DNA from: Bacillus australimaris
GTDB lineage: Bacteria > Bacillota > Bacilli > Bacillales > Bacillaceae
NCBI RefSeq assembly: GCF_001307105.1
Contig: NZ_LGYN01000026.1
Coordinates: 62,001 to 126,000 of the forward strand
Reading direction: 5' to 3'
DNA length: 64,000 nt
Position 1 is the first letter of the stretch. Every line of letters starts with the position of its first letter. The notes beneath the pieces were generated by a model. It saw only the letters and a program-made list of their open reading frames with translations, was not told the DNA's origin and did no database searches. Below are positions 18,514 through 27,213 of the stretch, piece by piece. A program made the translations under genes and the position numbers.

Positions 18514-19443
18514 TTAAGATTGCTTGTCCTGAGATAAGATCTTCGCCGGCTTCATCAGGTTCTGCTTGGTCGGGTGCTTCATATATATCGCCATACAACG
18601 ACCTGAAGGAGCAAAAACAGCGACACGATCCTCCTCTGCGAAATGAGCAAATTCATCAGGCATTGGCAGGACTGCACCGTTTTCCACTTTACTTGCTAAT
18701 GTATCATTTATCTCCCATTTCGGCAAATGATTGAGCGCACGCTCGATTGGGACAAGATGCTCCTCTACTGCTTGTTCCTCGCTTATATCTCGCAGCTCAT
18801 CCAGCGTGATACATTCATCTAGTGTAAAATCACCAGACCCTGTGCGAATGAGATGTGACATGTGGGCTGGGAACCCTAGTTTTTTTCCGATATCAACCGC
18901 TAAGGTTCTGACATACGTTCCTTTTGAACATAGTACGGTGAATCTAAATGACACGCTGCCGTCCTTATATGTGACAGGTGTTGTCCGCTCAATACGGTGA
19001 ATGGTGATTTCACGGGCCGGCCGCTCAATTTCAATGCCTTCTCTTGCATATTCATAGAGCTTTTTCCCGCCAATTTTCACAGCAGAAAACATGGGGGGAA
19101 TTTGTTCAATGGTGCCTTCAAACTGCTTCAGTGCTTCATCAATTTCTTTTTCTGAGATTGGTTTTTGCACCTTTTTTTCTTCTACGATGTCACCTGTTTG
19201 GTCTTCTGTTGTGGTAGAGAAACCAATCGTAATTTCAGCATCATATGTCTTCGATTTATCTGTTAAGTATTCTACAATCTTCGTTGCTCTTCCGATACAA
19301 ATGGGCAGAACACCTGACACTTCCGGGTCAAGGGTGCCTGTATGTCCGACTTTTTTTGTGTGCAGGATTTTTCTCACTTTAAACACACAGTCGTGAGAGG
19401 TCATTCCTCTTTCTTTATGTAATAAAAGAACACCATTTATCAT
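18514..19443 (-). CDS. truB: tRNA pseudouridine-55 synthase TruB
   Basis: Converts U55 of the T-loop in tRNAs to pseudouridine. The 309-residue protein opens with MINGVLLLHKERGMTSHD and has the catalytic aspartate in KVGHTGTLDPEVSGVLPICIG near residue 40. It continues with KTYDAEITIGFSTTTED, the RTLAVDIGKKLGFPAHMSHLIRTGSG region near 180 (quoted for its Arg and Leu anchors), and a C-terminal PUA-like domain from about 240. It follows rbfA in the rimP-to-ribC operon. Confidence 0.96.
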   Translation of the reverse strand: MINGVLLLHKERGMTSHDCVFKVRKILHTKKVGHTGTLDPEVSGVLPICIGRATKIVEYLTDKSKTYDAEITIGFSTTTEDQTGDIVEEKKVQKPISEKEIDEALKQFEGTIEQIPPMFSAVKIGGKKLYEYAREGIEIERPAREITIHRIERTTPVTYKDGSVSFRFTVLCSKGTYVRTLAVDIGKKLGFPAHMSHLIRTGSGDFTLDECITLDELRDISEEQAVEEHLVPIERALNHLPKWEINDTLASKVENGAVLPMPDEFAHFAEEDRVAVFAPSGRCMAIYMKHPTKQNLMKPAKILSQDKQS

Positions 19444-19511
19444 CTGCGCGCTCTCCTTTCATAAACGATGAAAAAGGACAGACGATCATCGCCTATCCTT
19501 ATTTCAACGTC

Positions 19512-19862
19512 TTATTCGTGATCTTTTGTGTTTAATTCAGCAATTAGGCTTTCAATTCGGTTTCCGTAATCCACGGATTCATCGAATTCAAAGTGCAGTT
19601 CTGGTGTTTTACGAAGTCTGATACGATTGCCAATTTCAGAGCGAATATACCCTTTAGCCTTTGCAAGGCCTTTTAAGGTTTCCTCTCTTTTCTTCTCGTC
19701 GCCAAGAACAGAAATGTAGACTTTGGCAATTTGCAGGTCACCGGATACTTCGACATCTGTTACAGTCAAAAAGCCGATTCTTGGGTCTTTTAGCTTTCTG
19801 CCTAGAATGTCGCCTAATTCTTTTTTCATTTGCTCACCCACACGGGTTGCTCTCATACTCAT
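19512..19862 (-). CDS. rbfA: Ribosome-binding factor A
   Basis: A 116-residue 30S maturation factor of KH fold. It shows [38 protein letters not shown] and the helix [22 protein letters not shown], all typical for RbfA. I start at the ATG at 19860-19862 because GAGGTG lies 8 bases upstream; the longer frame to 19889 would overlap ylxP. It sits between ylxP and truB, as in B. subtilis, in the operon that also encodes NusA and IF-2. Confidence 0.95.
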
Positions 19863-19879
19863 GATCTTATCACCTCTAA

Positions 19880-20158
19880 TTAAAACCACTCAGTTTTCGT
19901 GATCGTTCGTTCAATTTCAGGAAAGGAATCTATAAAGCTTAATACACGCTGAAGCTCCTTTTCCACTTGAACCCGAGATGAGGAAATCACGGCGATTCCG
20001 ATTGATGTACGCTGCCACGTATCCTGGTAATCCATTTCAGCAATGGTTACATTGAATTTATGACGCGTTCTTGTCAATATACGCTGGAGAACCGCACGTT
20101 TTTCCTTCAGTGAGGATGCATCATAGATCATGCACTCACATTCGGTATAACCGATCAT
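19880..20158 (-). CDS. ylxP: YlxP, DUF503-family small protein
   Basis: A 92-residue DUF503 protein with a ferredoxin-like alpha/beta pattern: [23 protein letters not shown] at the start (family hallmark SLKEKR), [16 protein letters not shown] in the middle and helix [15 protein letters not shown] near the end. Its function is not established; the family is repeatedly next to rbfA and infB, and a ribosome-associated role has been suggested. Its start overlaps the infB stop in an ATGA arrangement, so translation is coupled to IF-2. Confidence 0.92.
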
Positions 20159-22275
20159 TTTCTTTCGATTTCTTGCATTACAAATGATTCCAAGACATCG
20201 CCTTCACGGATATCATTGTATTTCTTAATGGTAATACCACATTCATAACCTTGTGAAACTTCTTTCACGTCATCTTTAAATCGTTTTAATACGTCTACTT
20301 CGCCTTCGAAAATAACGACGCCGTCACGGATTAAGCGGATACCGCTGTCTCTTGTAATTGTTCCTTCTGTGACATAGCCGCCCGCAATTGTACCGATTTT
20401 AGATACTTTGAACGTTTGACGAACTTCAACTTGACCGATGACTTTTTCTTCATATTCAGGGTCAAGCATCCCTTTCATCGCAGCTTCAATTTCATCGATC
20501 ACTTTATAGATAATACGGTGCAAGCGGATATCTACGTTTTCTGTTTCAGCTGTGCTCTTCGCATTTCCATCAGGACGTACGTTAAAGCCGATTACGATGG
20601 CATTAGAAGCACTTGCTAAAATGATATCTGATTCTGTAATCGCTCCAACACCCGTATGGATGATTTTCACTTTTACGCCTTCTACTTCAATTTTTTGAAG
20701 AGCTGCCGTCAATGCTTCAGCAGAGCCTTGTACGTCTGCTTTCACGATCAAGTTGATATCTTTTACGTCACCTTGTTTGATTTGCTCAAATAGGTCGTCT
20801 AGAGACAATTTCGCTTTGTCTGAACGCTGTTCGTCCAGCTGTTTAGAAGCACGCGCCTCACCGACTTGACGAGCTGTTTTTTCGTCTTTGAATACGAGGA
20901 ACTGATCCCCTGCATTCGGTACATCGTTTAAACCAGTGATTTCAACAGGTGTAGATGGTCCTGCTGTCTTCACGCGGCGGCCGATATCATTAACCATTGC
21001 ACGTACACGGCCAAATGTATTTCCGACAACGATTGGGTCACCTACTTGAAGTGTACCAGTTTGAACAAGAAGGGTTGCAACAGAACCTCTTCCTTTATCA
21101 AGCTCAGCCTCGATAACAGTCCCTTTTGCCGCACGATTTGGGTTGGCTTTCAGTTCTGCAACTTCGCTGACAAGAAGGATCATTTCGATCAATTCGTCAA
21201 TGCCTTCACCTGTTTTTGCAGATAGTGGCACGAAGATCGTTTCCCCGCCCCAAGCTTCTGGTACAAGACCATGCTCAGTTAATTCCTGCATCACGCGGTC
21301 AGGGTTTGCTGTTGGTTTGTCAATTTTGTTGACAGCGACAATGATTGGCACTTCTGCTGCTTTCGCATGGTTAATCGCTTCAATGGTTTGTGGCATAACA
21401 CCATCATCTGCTGCAACGACCAAAATTGTCGTATCCGTTACTTCGGCACCACGTGCACGCATCGTAGTAAATGCTGCGTGTCCAGGTGTATCAAGGAATG
21501 TGATTTTTTTGCCGTTTTCTTCAATTTGGTATGCACCGATATGCTGCGTAATTCCACCTGCTTCGCCTTCGACGACTTTCGTCTTACGAATGCTGTCAAG
21601 AAGAGTTGTTTTCCCGTGGTCAACGTGTCCCATGATTGTCACAACTGGAGGGCGTACTTGCATATCTTCTTCTTTATCTTCCACTTCATACTTTTCAAGT
21701 TCAGTTTCTTCTAAAATAATAACTTCCTCTACTGGAACACCATATTCAGAAGCGATTAATTCAACTGTATCTTTATCAAGCTCTTGGTTGATCGTTGCCA
21801 TGACACCAAGCATCATCAGCTTTTTGATGATTTCAGCTGTTTCTTTTCCAAGCTCATCAGCCAGCTGGCCGACTGTCATTGAATTTGTAAATTCAATTTT
21901 TTCAGGAAGCTCTTTTTTAGGCTTCACAGGTCTAGCTTGCTGATGCTGCGGTTTGTTATTTCCACCGCGTTTATTTTTGTTTTTATTTTGGTTGTTGTTT
22001 TTTTTGTTTTTATTAAATTGATTATTCTGCACGTCATTCTTCTTTCTATCATTGTTTTTGTTAGATGATTGTTTTTTTTGTTCTGCGGGTTTCTCGTTAG
22101 CTGTCTCTTTTGCTTTGGCTTTTTTATAGATAGCGTCTAGCTTTTTCACAGTGTCGTCTTCAAGCGTCGCCATGTGGTTGTTCACTTCCACGTTCATATC
22201 CTTAAGCGCTGCTATAATATCTTTACTTGAAACATCTATGGCTTTTGCGTATTCATATACTCTCACTTTAGCCAT
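20155..22275 (-). CDS. infB: Translation initiation factor IF-2
   Basis: A 706-residue GTPase that brings initiator tRNA to the ribosome. The order is an N-terminal IF2N-like helix unit ([18 protein letters not shown]), a low-complexity Asn/Lys/Gln linker at about 60-115, then a second IF2N unit. The G domain has [15 protein letters not shown] (G1) near residue 215, DTPGHAAF (G3) and NKID (G4), followed by the domain II barrel, domain III and the fMet-tRNA-binding C-terminal barrel ending VMQEIERK. It follows ylxQ in the operon and overlaps ylxP by 4 bases. Confidence 0.97.
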   Translation of the reverse strand: MAKVRVYEYAKAIDVSSKDIIAALKDMNVEVNNHMATLEDDTVKKLDAIYKKAKAKETANEKPAEQKKQSSNKNNDRKKNDVQNNQFNKNKKNNNQNKNKNKRGGNNKPQHQQARPVKPKKELPEKIEFTNSMTVGQLADELGKETAEIIKKLMMLGVMATINQELDKDTVELIASEYGVPVEEVIILEETELEKYEVEDKEEDMQVRPPVVTIMGHVDHGKTTLLDSIRKTKVVEGEAGGITQHIGAYQIEENGKKITFLDTPGHAAFTTMRARGAEVTDTTILVVAADDGVMPQTIEAINHAKAAEVPIIVAVNKIDKPTANPDRVMQELTEHGLVPEAWGGETIFVPLSAKTGEGIDELIEMILLVSEVAELKANPNRAAKGTVIEAELDKGRGSVATLLVQTGTLQVGDPIVVGNTFGRVRAMVNDIGRRVKTAGPSTPVEITGLNDVPNAGDQFLVFKDEKTARQVGEARASKQLDEQRSDKAKLSLDDLFEQIKQGDVKDINLIVKADVQGSAEALTAALQKIEVEGVKVKIIHTGVGAITESDIILASASNAIVIGFNVRPDGNAKSTAETENVDIRLHRIIYKVIDEIEAAMKGMLDPEYEEKVIGQVEVRQTFKVSKIGTIAGGYVTEGTITRDSGIRLIRDGVVIFEGEVDVLKRFKDDVKEVSQGYECGITIKKYNDIREGDVLESFVMQEIERK

Positions 22276-22294
22276 TCGTTCACCCCCAAATAAA

Positions 22295-22597
22295 TTAATC
22301 GAGCAAGCTTATGAGCTTCTTAGCGAAGCCTTGGTCAGTGACAGCGACAACTACGCGAGCTTCTTTCCCAATAGAACGTCCGAGAACGGAACGGTCTTCA
22401 ACTTTTCTAACCGGAACATTATAAAATTTGCATTTGTCAGATACCTTTTTCTCTGTGTTCGGTGAGGCATCTGCTGCAAGAAGAACCAGCTTAGCACGCG
22501 CATGTCTAATTTCTTTGATCACCAGATCTTCTCCTGACACGACTTTACGAGCTCGATTTGCTAGACCAAGCAAAGGATACCATTCAGATTCATTCAT
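22295..22597 (-). CDS. ylxQ: YlxQ, L7Ae-family RNA-binding protein
   Basis: A 100-residue protein of the L7Ae/L30e/S12e family that binds kink-turn RNA. It shows the family core [41 protein letters not shown], and [26 protein letters not shown] (key residues Leu, Gly, Lys and the final VAVTD). It overlaps rnpM by 8 bases and precedes infB. A ribosomal or RNase P-related role is plausible given its partner genes, but no specific target can be read from the sequence. Confidence 0.92.
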   Translation of the reverse strand: MNESEWYPLLGLANRARKVVSGEDLVIKEIRHARAKLVLLAADASPNTEKKVSDKCKFYNVPVRKVEDRSVLGRSIGKEARVVVAVTDQGFAKKLISLLD

Positions 22598-22874
22598 TCG
22601 GTTTTTTCACCTTTTCAGCTAGTTCTAGTAATTCTTCAAATATGTGTTCGTCAATCTGTGTCTGAAATTGCTGCTGTAAACTGCGTTTGTTCTTTGCCGC
22701 AAGAATGGTTTCTTTATCGAGAGAAAGGTAAGCTCCGCGTCCGTTCATTTTTCCGGTAGCATCAACAGACACTTCACCTTCTTTAGAACGAACAACACGG
22801 ATCAGTTCTTTCTTTGGTTTCATTTCTCCCGTCACGACGCATTTTCTAAGCGGGATTTTTCTTCGGCTTTTCAC
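22590..22874 (-). CDS. rnpM: YlxR/RnpM, RNA-binding modulator of RNase P
   Basis: A 94-residue basic protein of the YlxR family, now called RnpM in B. subtilis because it binds the RNase P RNA and modulates the enzyme. The signature is [23 protein letters not shown], then [11 protein letters not shown], with the GRGAY turn forming the RNA-binding surface. The start is GTG at 22872-22874 with GAGGTG 9 bases upstream. It lies between nusA and ylxQ with an 8-base overlap into ylxQ. Confidence 0.92.
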   Translation of the reverse strand: MKSRRKIPLRKCVVTGEMKPKKELIRVVRSKEGEVSVDATGKMNGRGAYLSLDKETILAAKNKRSLQQQFQTQIDEHIFEELLELAEKVKKPNE

Positions 22875-22889
22875 CTTTTATATCACCTC

Positions 22890-24005
22890 TTATTCGTCAG
22901 ATTCCTCAGCTACTGGTTCAGCCTCTAAGAAAAGAGATTCAGAGTCTTCAGTTCTTGGGAAAATACCGAGTTCCCTTGCATCTGTTTCGCTTTTAATGTC
23001 GATTTTCCAGCTGGTCAGCTTTGCTGCAAGACGGGCATTTTGACCTCTTTTACCAATCGCTAATGATAGCTGATAATCAGGGACAATGACTGTTGTCGCT
23101 TTGTCTTCTTCATTCACAATGACATCAAGTACTTTTGATGGACTCAGCGCATTGGCAACAAATTCAACCGGGTCATTAGACCAATGGACAATGTCAATTT
23201 TTTCGCCTTTTAGCTCGTTAACAATTGCTTGTACACGCTGACCTTTTGGACCAACACAGGAGCCAACTGGATCAACATCAGGATCATCTGTACGAACAGA
23301 TATTTTAGAACGGTCCCCAGCTTCTCTAGCAACCGATTTAAGCTCTACAGTACCATCATAAATTTCTGGCACTTCAATTTCAAATAAACGCTTTAAAAGA
23401 CCTGGATGTGTTCTAGACACATAAATTTGTGGTCCTTTTGTTGTTTTTTCTACTTTTGTAATGAACACTTTAATGCGGTCATGCGGTTTGTATTCTTCAT
23501 TTGGCATTTGTTCATTAACAGGAAGAAGGGCTTCGATTTTGCCAAGTGACACGTAAATAAATTTACTGTCAATTCGCTGAACGATTCCCGTCATGATGTC
23601 TTCCTCGCGGTCGATGAACTCAGTGTAGATCACACCACGCTCTGCTTCTCTCACTCGCTGCGTCACAACTTGTTTCGCTGTCTGAGCTGCAATGCGTCCG
23701 AAGTCTTTTGGTGTGACTTCAATCTCAACGACGTCGCCTACCATGTAGTTCGGGTTAATATTGGCTGCATCATCTACAGAGATTTCAAGGCGAGAATCAT
23801 ACACTTCATCTACAACATCTTTTCTTGCAAATACGCGAATCGTTCCCGTTTCGCGATTCAAATCAACACGAACATTTTGTGCTTGATTAAAATTACGCTT
23901 GTATGCAGAAATGAGTGCAGCTTCTATCGCTTCAATAATAATTTCTTTACTAATACCCTTCTCTTTCTCGAGAACAGTCAGGGCATCTAACAACTCACTA
24001 CTCAT
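22890..24005 (-). CDS. nusA: Transcription termination/antitermination factor NusA
   Basis: Binds RNA polymerase and stimulates pausing and intrinsic termination. The 371-residue protein is the short Gram-positive form: an N-terminal polymerase-binding domain to about 130, S1 (GIVQRIDSKFIYVSLGKIEA) and two KH domains (VDPVGSCVGPKGQRVQAIV near 245; LAIGKRGQNARLAAKLTSWK near 320), then a short acidic tail. There are no acidic repeats as in E. coli. It follows rimP by 32 bases. The leader in front of rimP looks like an attenuator that NusA itself could control. Confidence 0.97.
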   Translation of the reverse strand: MSSELLDALTVLEKEKGISKEIIIEAIEAALISAYKRNFNQAQNVRVDLNRETGTIRVFARKDVVDEVYDSRLEISVDDAANINPNYMVGDVVEIEVTPKDFGRIAAQTAKQVVTQRVREAERGVIYTEFIDREEDIMTGIVQRIDSKFIYVSLGKIEALLPVNEQMPNEEYKPHDRIKVFITKVEKTTKGPQIYVSRTHPGLLKRLFEIEVPEIYDGTVELKSVAREAGDRSKISVRTDDPDVDPVGSCVGPKGQRVQAIVNELKGEKIDIVHWSNDPVEFVANALSPSKVLDVIVNEEDKATTVIVPDYQLSLAIGKRGQNARLAAKLTSWKIDIKSETDARELGIFPRTEDSESLFLEAEPVAEESDE

Positions 24006-24037
24006 TTTTATGGTTCCCCCTTATATCAATGAAAAGG

Positions 24038-24511
24038 TTAATTGAACGAAACTGCTAATCTTGCGTTCGCTATTTTTTCGTATGGAATATTGATCTCTTT
24101 CTTTCTTGTCTTGATCTTCACTGTCACTGTTGCAATCTCACCATCAAAGCTTGTAAGCTCACCTTCAAATGCTTTTTCACCATCAATTGGTTCATATGTT
24201 TTCATGAAAACATTTTTTCCAAGTGCTTTTTCAAAATCAGCTTTTTTCTTTAATGGGCGCTCCGCTCCAGGAGAGGACACTTCAAGAAAGTAGTTTTGGC
24301 TAATCGGATCTGCCTCATCAAGCTTTTCGCTCAAGGCTTCGCTCACTTTGGCACACTCTTCGATATCGACGCCTTTATCAGAGTCAATAAACACGCGAAG
24401 GAACCAGTTTTGACCCTCTTTGACAAATTCAACATCAACGAGTTCAAGCTGTAAGCCATCTAAAATTGGCTGCACCATTTCGCTTACGACATCCACTACT
24501 TTTTTGCTCAT
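24038..24511 (-). CDS. rimP: Ribosome maturation factor RimP (YlxS)
   Basis: A 157-residue 30S assembly factor. It has the two-domain RimP layout: [40 protein letters not shown] (family core with LRVFID and GVxIxDC-like positions), then [16 protein letters not shown] near 85, and a C-terminal Sm-like barrel. The ATG at 24509-24511 has AAGGAGG 6 bases upstream; an in-frame extension to 24550 would run into the leader. First gene of the rimP-nusA-rnpM-ylxQ-infB-ylxP-rbfA-truB-ribC operon. Confidence 0.95.
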   Translation of the reverse strand: MSKKVVDVVSEMVQPILDGLQLELVDVEFVKEGQNWFLRVFIDSDKGVDIEECAKVSEALSEKLDEADPISQNYFLEVSSPGAERPLKKKADFEKALGKNVFMKTYEPIDGEKAFEGELTSFDGEIATVTVKIKTRKKEINIPYEKIANARLAVSFN

Positions 24512-24560
24512 TCTCTTCCTCCTTGTGCTTTCGATAAACGCTCTTATCAATCATTCTGCA

Positions 24561-24668
24561 TAAAAACCCTGCTTTAAGTGAGCAGGGGGAGCAGAAAACG
24601 GATGAATAATGTCGAGACAAAAATTGCCTGTTCAATACAAAAGAGCGGGTTTCCCCACTCTTGTCTCG
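24561..24668 (-). ncRNA. Structured rimP-nusA operon leader with attenuator-type terminator
   Basis: The minus-strand leader holds three elements in order. First, CGAGACAA pairs perfectly with TTGTCTCG about 45 bases later, enclosing a GAAA-capped hairpin AAGAGTGGG/CCCGCTCTT followed by TTTTG. Last, CCCTGCT/AGCAGGG makes a hairpin followed by TTTTTATG, a full intrinsic terminator 50 bases before rimP. A terminator between the promoter and the first gene implies control by premature termination. NusA-dependent attenuation of this operon is reported in B. subtilis as I recall. Confidence 0.7.
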
Positions 24669-24692
24669 GTAATCGTTAGCATTTCCATAAAA

Positions 24693-24721
24693 ACTATACC
24701 ATATCCAATTTTTTTATGCAA
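24693..24721 (-). promoter_or_regulatory. Probable sigma-A promoter of the rimP-nusA operon
   Basis: The minus strand has TTGCAT, exactly 17 bases (A-rich first half), then TATAGT (one mismatch). It lies downstream of the GH5 gene and upstream of the leader structures. Confidence 0.6.
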
Positions 24722-24752
24722 ATGAAGTTCCTTATTCAGCAGGCATTCGTCA

Positions 24753-25883
24753 TCAGTTCTTTTCGTTCATTCTTTTCGCATGTTCACTGATAAGGTCTGC
24801 CTCTCTACTCCCCTTGATGATCCGGAAACCATCATAATCTGGATAGAGCGAATCATCGTCCTGAATGCTTGTTAAAATCCAAAATTGACTGCCAGCCCCT
24901 CCAAGCCGCTCAACCGCTGACAGCCAGCTTTGATATACGTCAGGACGCGCTAATTGATTTTGATAGCCAAACTCTTCTAACACAACTGGTTTTCCGATTG
25001 AATTCCCGCGGGTGATATGGTCTTCAATCCATTTCACTCCCCAAGCAGCAGATTTGTTCCAGTGATCTGGGTAGAGATGATAGGTTCCGTAATCGATATG
25101 AGATAGAGCAGTCAAACGGTCCCAATCGACGCCTTCTCCCCCTCCATAAAACCAATCATCATGTCCTGGTATGTGAAAGAATCCTTCATCTCCTACTGCA
25201 ACAAGATGGTGACGATCGAGAGATTTGATCCATGTACTCATTTCATCTGCCCATTTGACGAGTGTATTTCCCGTAGGATCTGACTGCACCCGCGGCTCAT
25301 TGGCTAATTCCCAAGTCATAATAGCTGGATCGTCCTTATATTGGATTCCTGTGTACGTATTGGTTCTTTCTAATACATAACGCACATAATTTTTGTAAGC
25401 TTTTAAAATACGAGGATCTGTATAAAAGGCATCATGTGCTCCTGCCCCGAACCACTTCACGTATTGATTCATACCACCAAAATCATCCCAATTGTTCACG
25501 AGTGGAATGACAAGCTTTATTCCTTCCTGTCCCGCTTTATAAATCGCATAATCTAGTTTTTGAAAACCTGATTCTTCATAGACGCCTGGACTAGATTGTA
25601 AGACTGAGTTTTCTTGGGGAGACCCGTCGTGAAATCCCCAAATACGAATCACCTTTAAATTCATTGCTTTCATATCATCAAACACTGCATCTACCATCTT
25701 TTTTGACTTGTAGTGAAAATAATAATTATTTGTGCCGGCAAAGTAAAATGGTTGATTGTTGAGCGTAAATTGTGTTCCAGATGTTTGTACATAGGAGGCG
25801 GCTTTTACGGTAAGAGAGAACCAGCCTGCCCATACGGCGATCAGTAAAATGAAACACGGCACCTTTTGAGTCCAAATCTTCAT
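24753..25883 (-). CDS. Secreted GH5 endo-beta-1,4-mannanase
   Basis: A 376-residue glycoside hydrolase family 5 enzyme, most like the bacterial/fungal/plant beta-mannanases, which cut mannan and glucomannan backbones. The N-terminal 29 residues are a clear signal peptide (KVPC, FILLIAVWAGWFSL, then VKA-A), so it is exported. The TIM barrel shows VIRIWGFHDGSPQ near 78, the acid/base Glu in WELANEPR (residue 196), and the nucleophile in VLEEFGYQ (residue 304). No carbohydrate-binding module follows. It is the last gene of the hydrolase operon, 18 bases after GH10, with GAGGAG upstream. A cellulase activity in the same family cannot be excluded. Confidence 0.9.
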   Translation of the reverse strand: MKIWTQKVPCFILLIAVWAGWFSLTVKAASYVQTSGTQFTLNNQPFYFAGTNNYYFHYKSKKMVDAVFDDMKAMNLKVIRIWGFHDGSPQENSVLQSSPGVYEESGFQKLDYAIYKAGQEGIKLVIPLVNNWDDFGGMNQYVKWFGAGAHDAFYTDPRILKAYKNYVRYVLERTNTYTGIQYKDDPAIMTWELANEPRVQSDPTGNTLVKWADEMSTWIKSLDRHHLVAVGDEGFFHIPGHDDWFYGGGEGVDWDRLTALSHIDYGTYHLYPDHWNKSAAWGVKWIEDHITRGNSIGKPVVLEEFGYQNQLARPDVYQSWLSAVERLGGAGSQFWILTSIQDDDSLYPDYDGFRIIKGSREADLISEHAKRMNEKN

Positions 25884-25901
25884 TCACATTCTCCTCACAA
25901 T

Positions 25902-27131
25902 CTATCCTTCTACAGGTACGATCACATCTAGTTGAAGCGGTGTTTTTTTATTTGAATCAAGTTCAATTGTCTGCTGTTTTAACGTCTTACTTTCTTTACC
26001 GATTCGAATCTCATATGTCCCGTGAAATGCTGGACACGTCACATTGCCATTAACATCTGTTTTTTCAACTTTTTGTGTTGTCCACTCATTTAGGAGCTTT
26101 TCATAACGTCGGCCTGCTTCATTTAATGACCAATCATAATTAACGATGGCCGCATGTTCACCTCTCCAATGGGCACCTGCCCAAAATCCCCACATCAGCA
26201 CTCCTTTGACGGCTGGGTGGCTAAATGCGACGCGATATAAAGCCTCTAGGTTATCAGCTCTTCTATTAGCGTCAGGGTGAACAGAGTCGTACTCTGTGAC
26301 CCATATAGGCAGACCAAGCTCAGCAAGCACATCGAGCCTTTCTTTTACAATGACTGGATCGACCCGGTCTTCAAAATGCCCTTGAACACCAATCGCCTCA
26401 ATAGGTGCACCTAACTGACGCAGCTCATTGATATGCGCTTTATAAGCATGATGCTCACCATATGAGATCACATTATAATCGTTCACAAACAATAGTGCTT
26501 GCGGGTCAATTTTTTTCGTTTCTTCATACATCCACTTCCAAATATTTTTCCCAAAGCGATCTTTAAAAAATGAACCATGCATCATTTCATTGTTGACATC
26601 CCAATGGCGGAATCTCCCCTTATAATGATTGCCTGCATGCTCAAGTCTGTTTTTCATGGCTTCATACACTTCGTGATTCGGTAGTGGCCTCAGCCAGCTT
26701 GGATTCGCATCTTCAACCTCCCAAAATAAAGCGTGCCCCCTCACAGGAAGTTGATGTCTATCTGCAAAATTCAGCATCGCATCGGCTTTTTCGTAGGTGA
26801 TTTTTCCTCTTTCCGGCTCGTTCGCATACCATTTTGCCTCATTTTCAAAAACAGCCCAATTAAAATGCTTCACGAAAAAATCAGCATATTGTTGATTAAA
26901 TAACACTTGGTCATTCATCGCTGAACCAAATGCGAATTCATGTCTGATTTGCTTGATTTCAACCTCTATACCAGCTACTGGTTTTTTTTCGCTATTTTGA
27001 ACGTTAATCACAAGATCTCTTTGTCTGTGCTCTGAGATTCGATCATTCGCCTTTTTTTTCCACAAAAGATCTTCCTGGCCATTTTTGCCCCTGTTTAATG
27101 AATGATGAATAAAGCTTCTTTCTTTGACCAT
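25902..27131 (-). CDS. GH10 endo-1,4-beta-xylanase, plant-like form, no signal peptide
   Basis: A 409-residue family 10 xylanase. The segment at about 38-75 (DLVINVQNSEKKPVAGIEV, then HEFAFGSAM) is the pre-barrel unit typical of the plant-like GH10 group. The barrel has FNWAVFENEAKWYANEPERG near 90-109, the acid/base Glu in WDVNNEMMHG (residue 182) and the nucleophile in IWVTEYDS (residue 280), so catalysis looks intact. A small beta-rich tail follows from about 350. The N-terminus is charged (MVKERSFIHHSLNRGK) and has no hydrophobic core. AAGGGTG lies 7 bases before the ATG, and no upstream in-frame alternative gives a leader. It is third of four hydrolases. Confidence 0.88.
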   Translation of the reverse strand: MVKERSFIHHSLNRGKNGQEDLLWKKKANDRISEHRQRDLVINVQNSEKKPVAGIEVEIKQIRHEFAFGSAMNDQVLFNQQYADFFVKHFNWAVFENEAKWYANEPERGKITYEKADAMLNFADRHQLPVRGHALFWEVEDANPSWLRPLPNHEVYEAMKNRLEHAGNHYKGRFRHWDVNNEMMHGSFFKDRFGKNIWKWMYEETKKIDPQALLFVNDYNVISYGEHHAYKAHINELRQLGAPIEAIGVQGHFEDRVDPVIVKERLDVLAELGLPIWVTEYDSVHPDANRRADNLEALYRVAFSHPAVKGVLMWGFWAGAHWRGEHAAIVNYDWSLNEAGRRYEKLLNEWTTQKVEKTDVNGNVTCPAFHGTYEIRIGKESKTLKQQTIELDSNKKTPLQLDVIVPVEG

Positions 27132-27178
27132 GTAAAAACACCCTTATCTTCACTGGATTTATATTTCTTATACACACC

Positions 27179-27195
27179 GCCGGCTAGAAGCCGGC
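27179..27195 (-). repeat. Small perfect hairpin between the GH48 and GH10 genes
   Basis: GCCGGC-TAGAA-GCCGGC: a perfect 6-bp stem with no uridine run after it on the minus strand. It is a possible mRNA-stability or processing element inside the operon rather than a terminator. Confidence 0.5.
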
Positions 27196-27213
27196 AGCTT
27201 GATGTTGACCCTG

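Noticed and set aside
21143..21943. 266-codon open frame on the plus strand opposite infB
   Set aside because: It lies wholly inside infB, has a Ser/Thr-rich composition expected from the complement of a coding frame, no recognisable domain and no convincing ribosome site.
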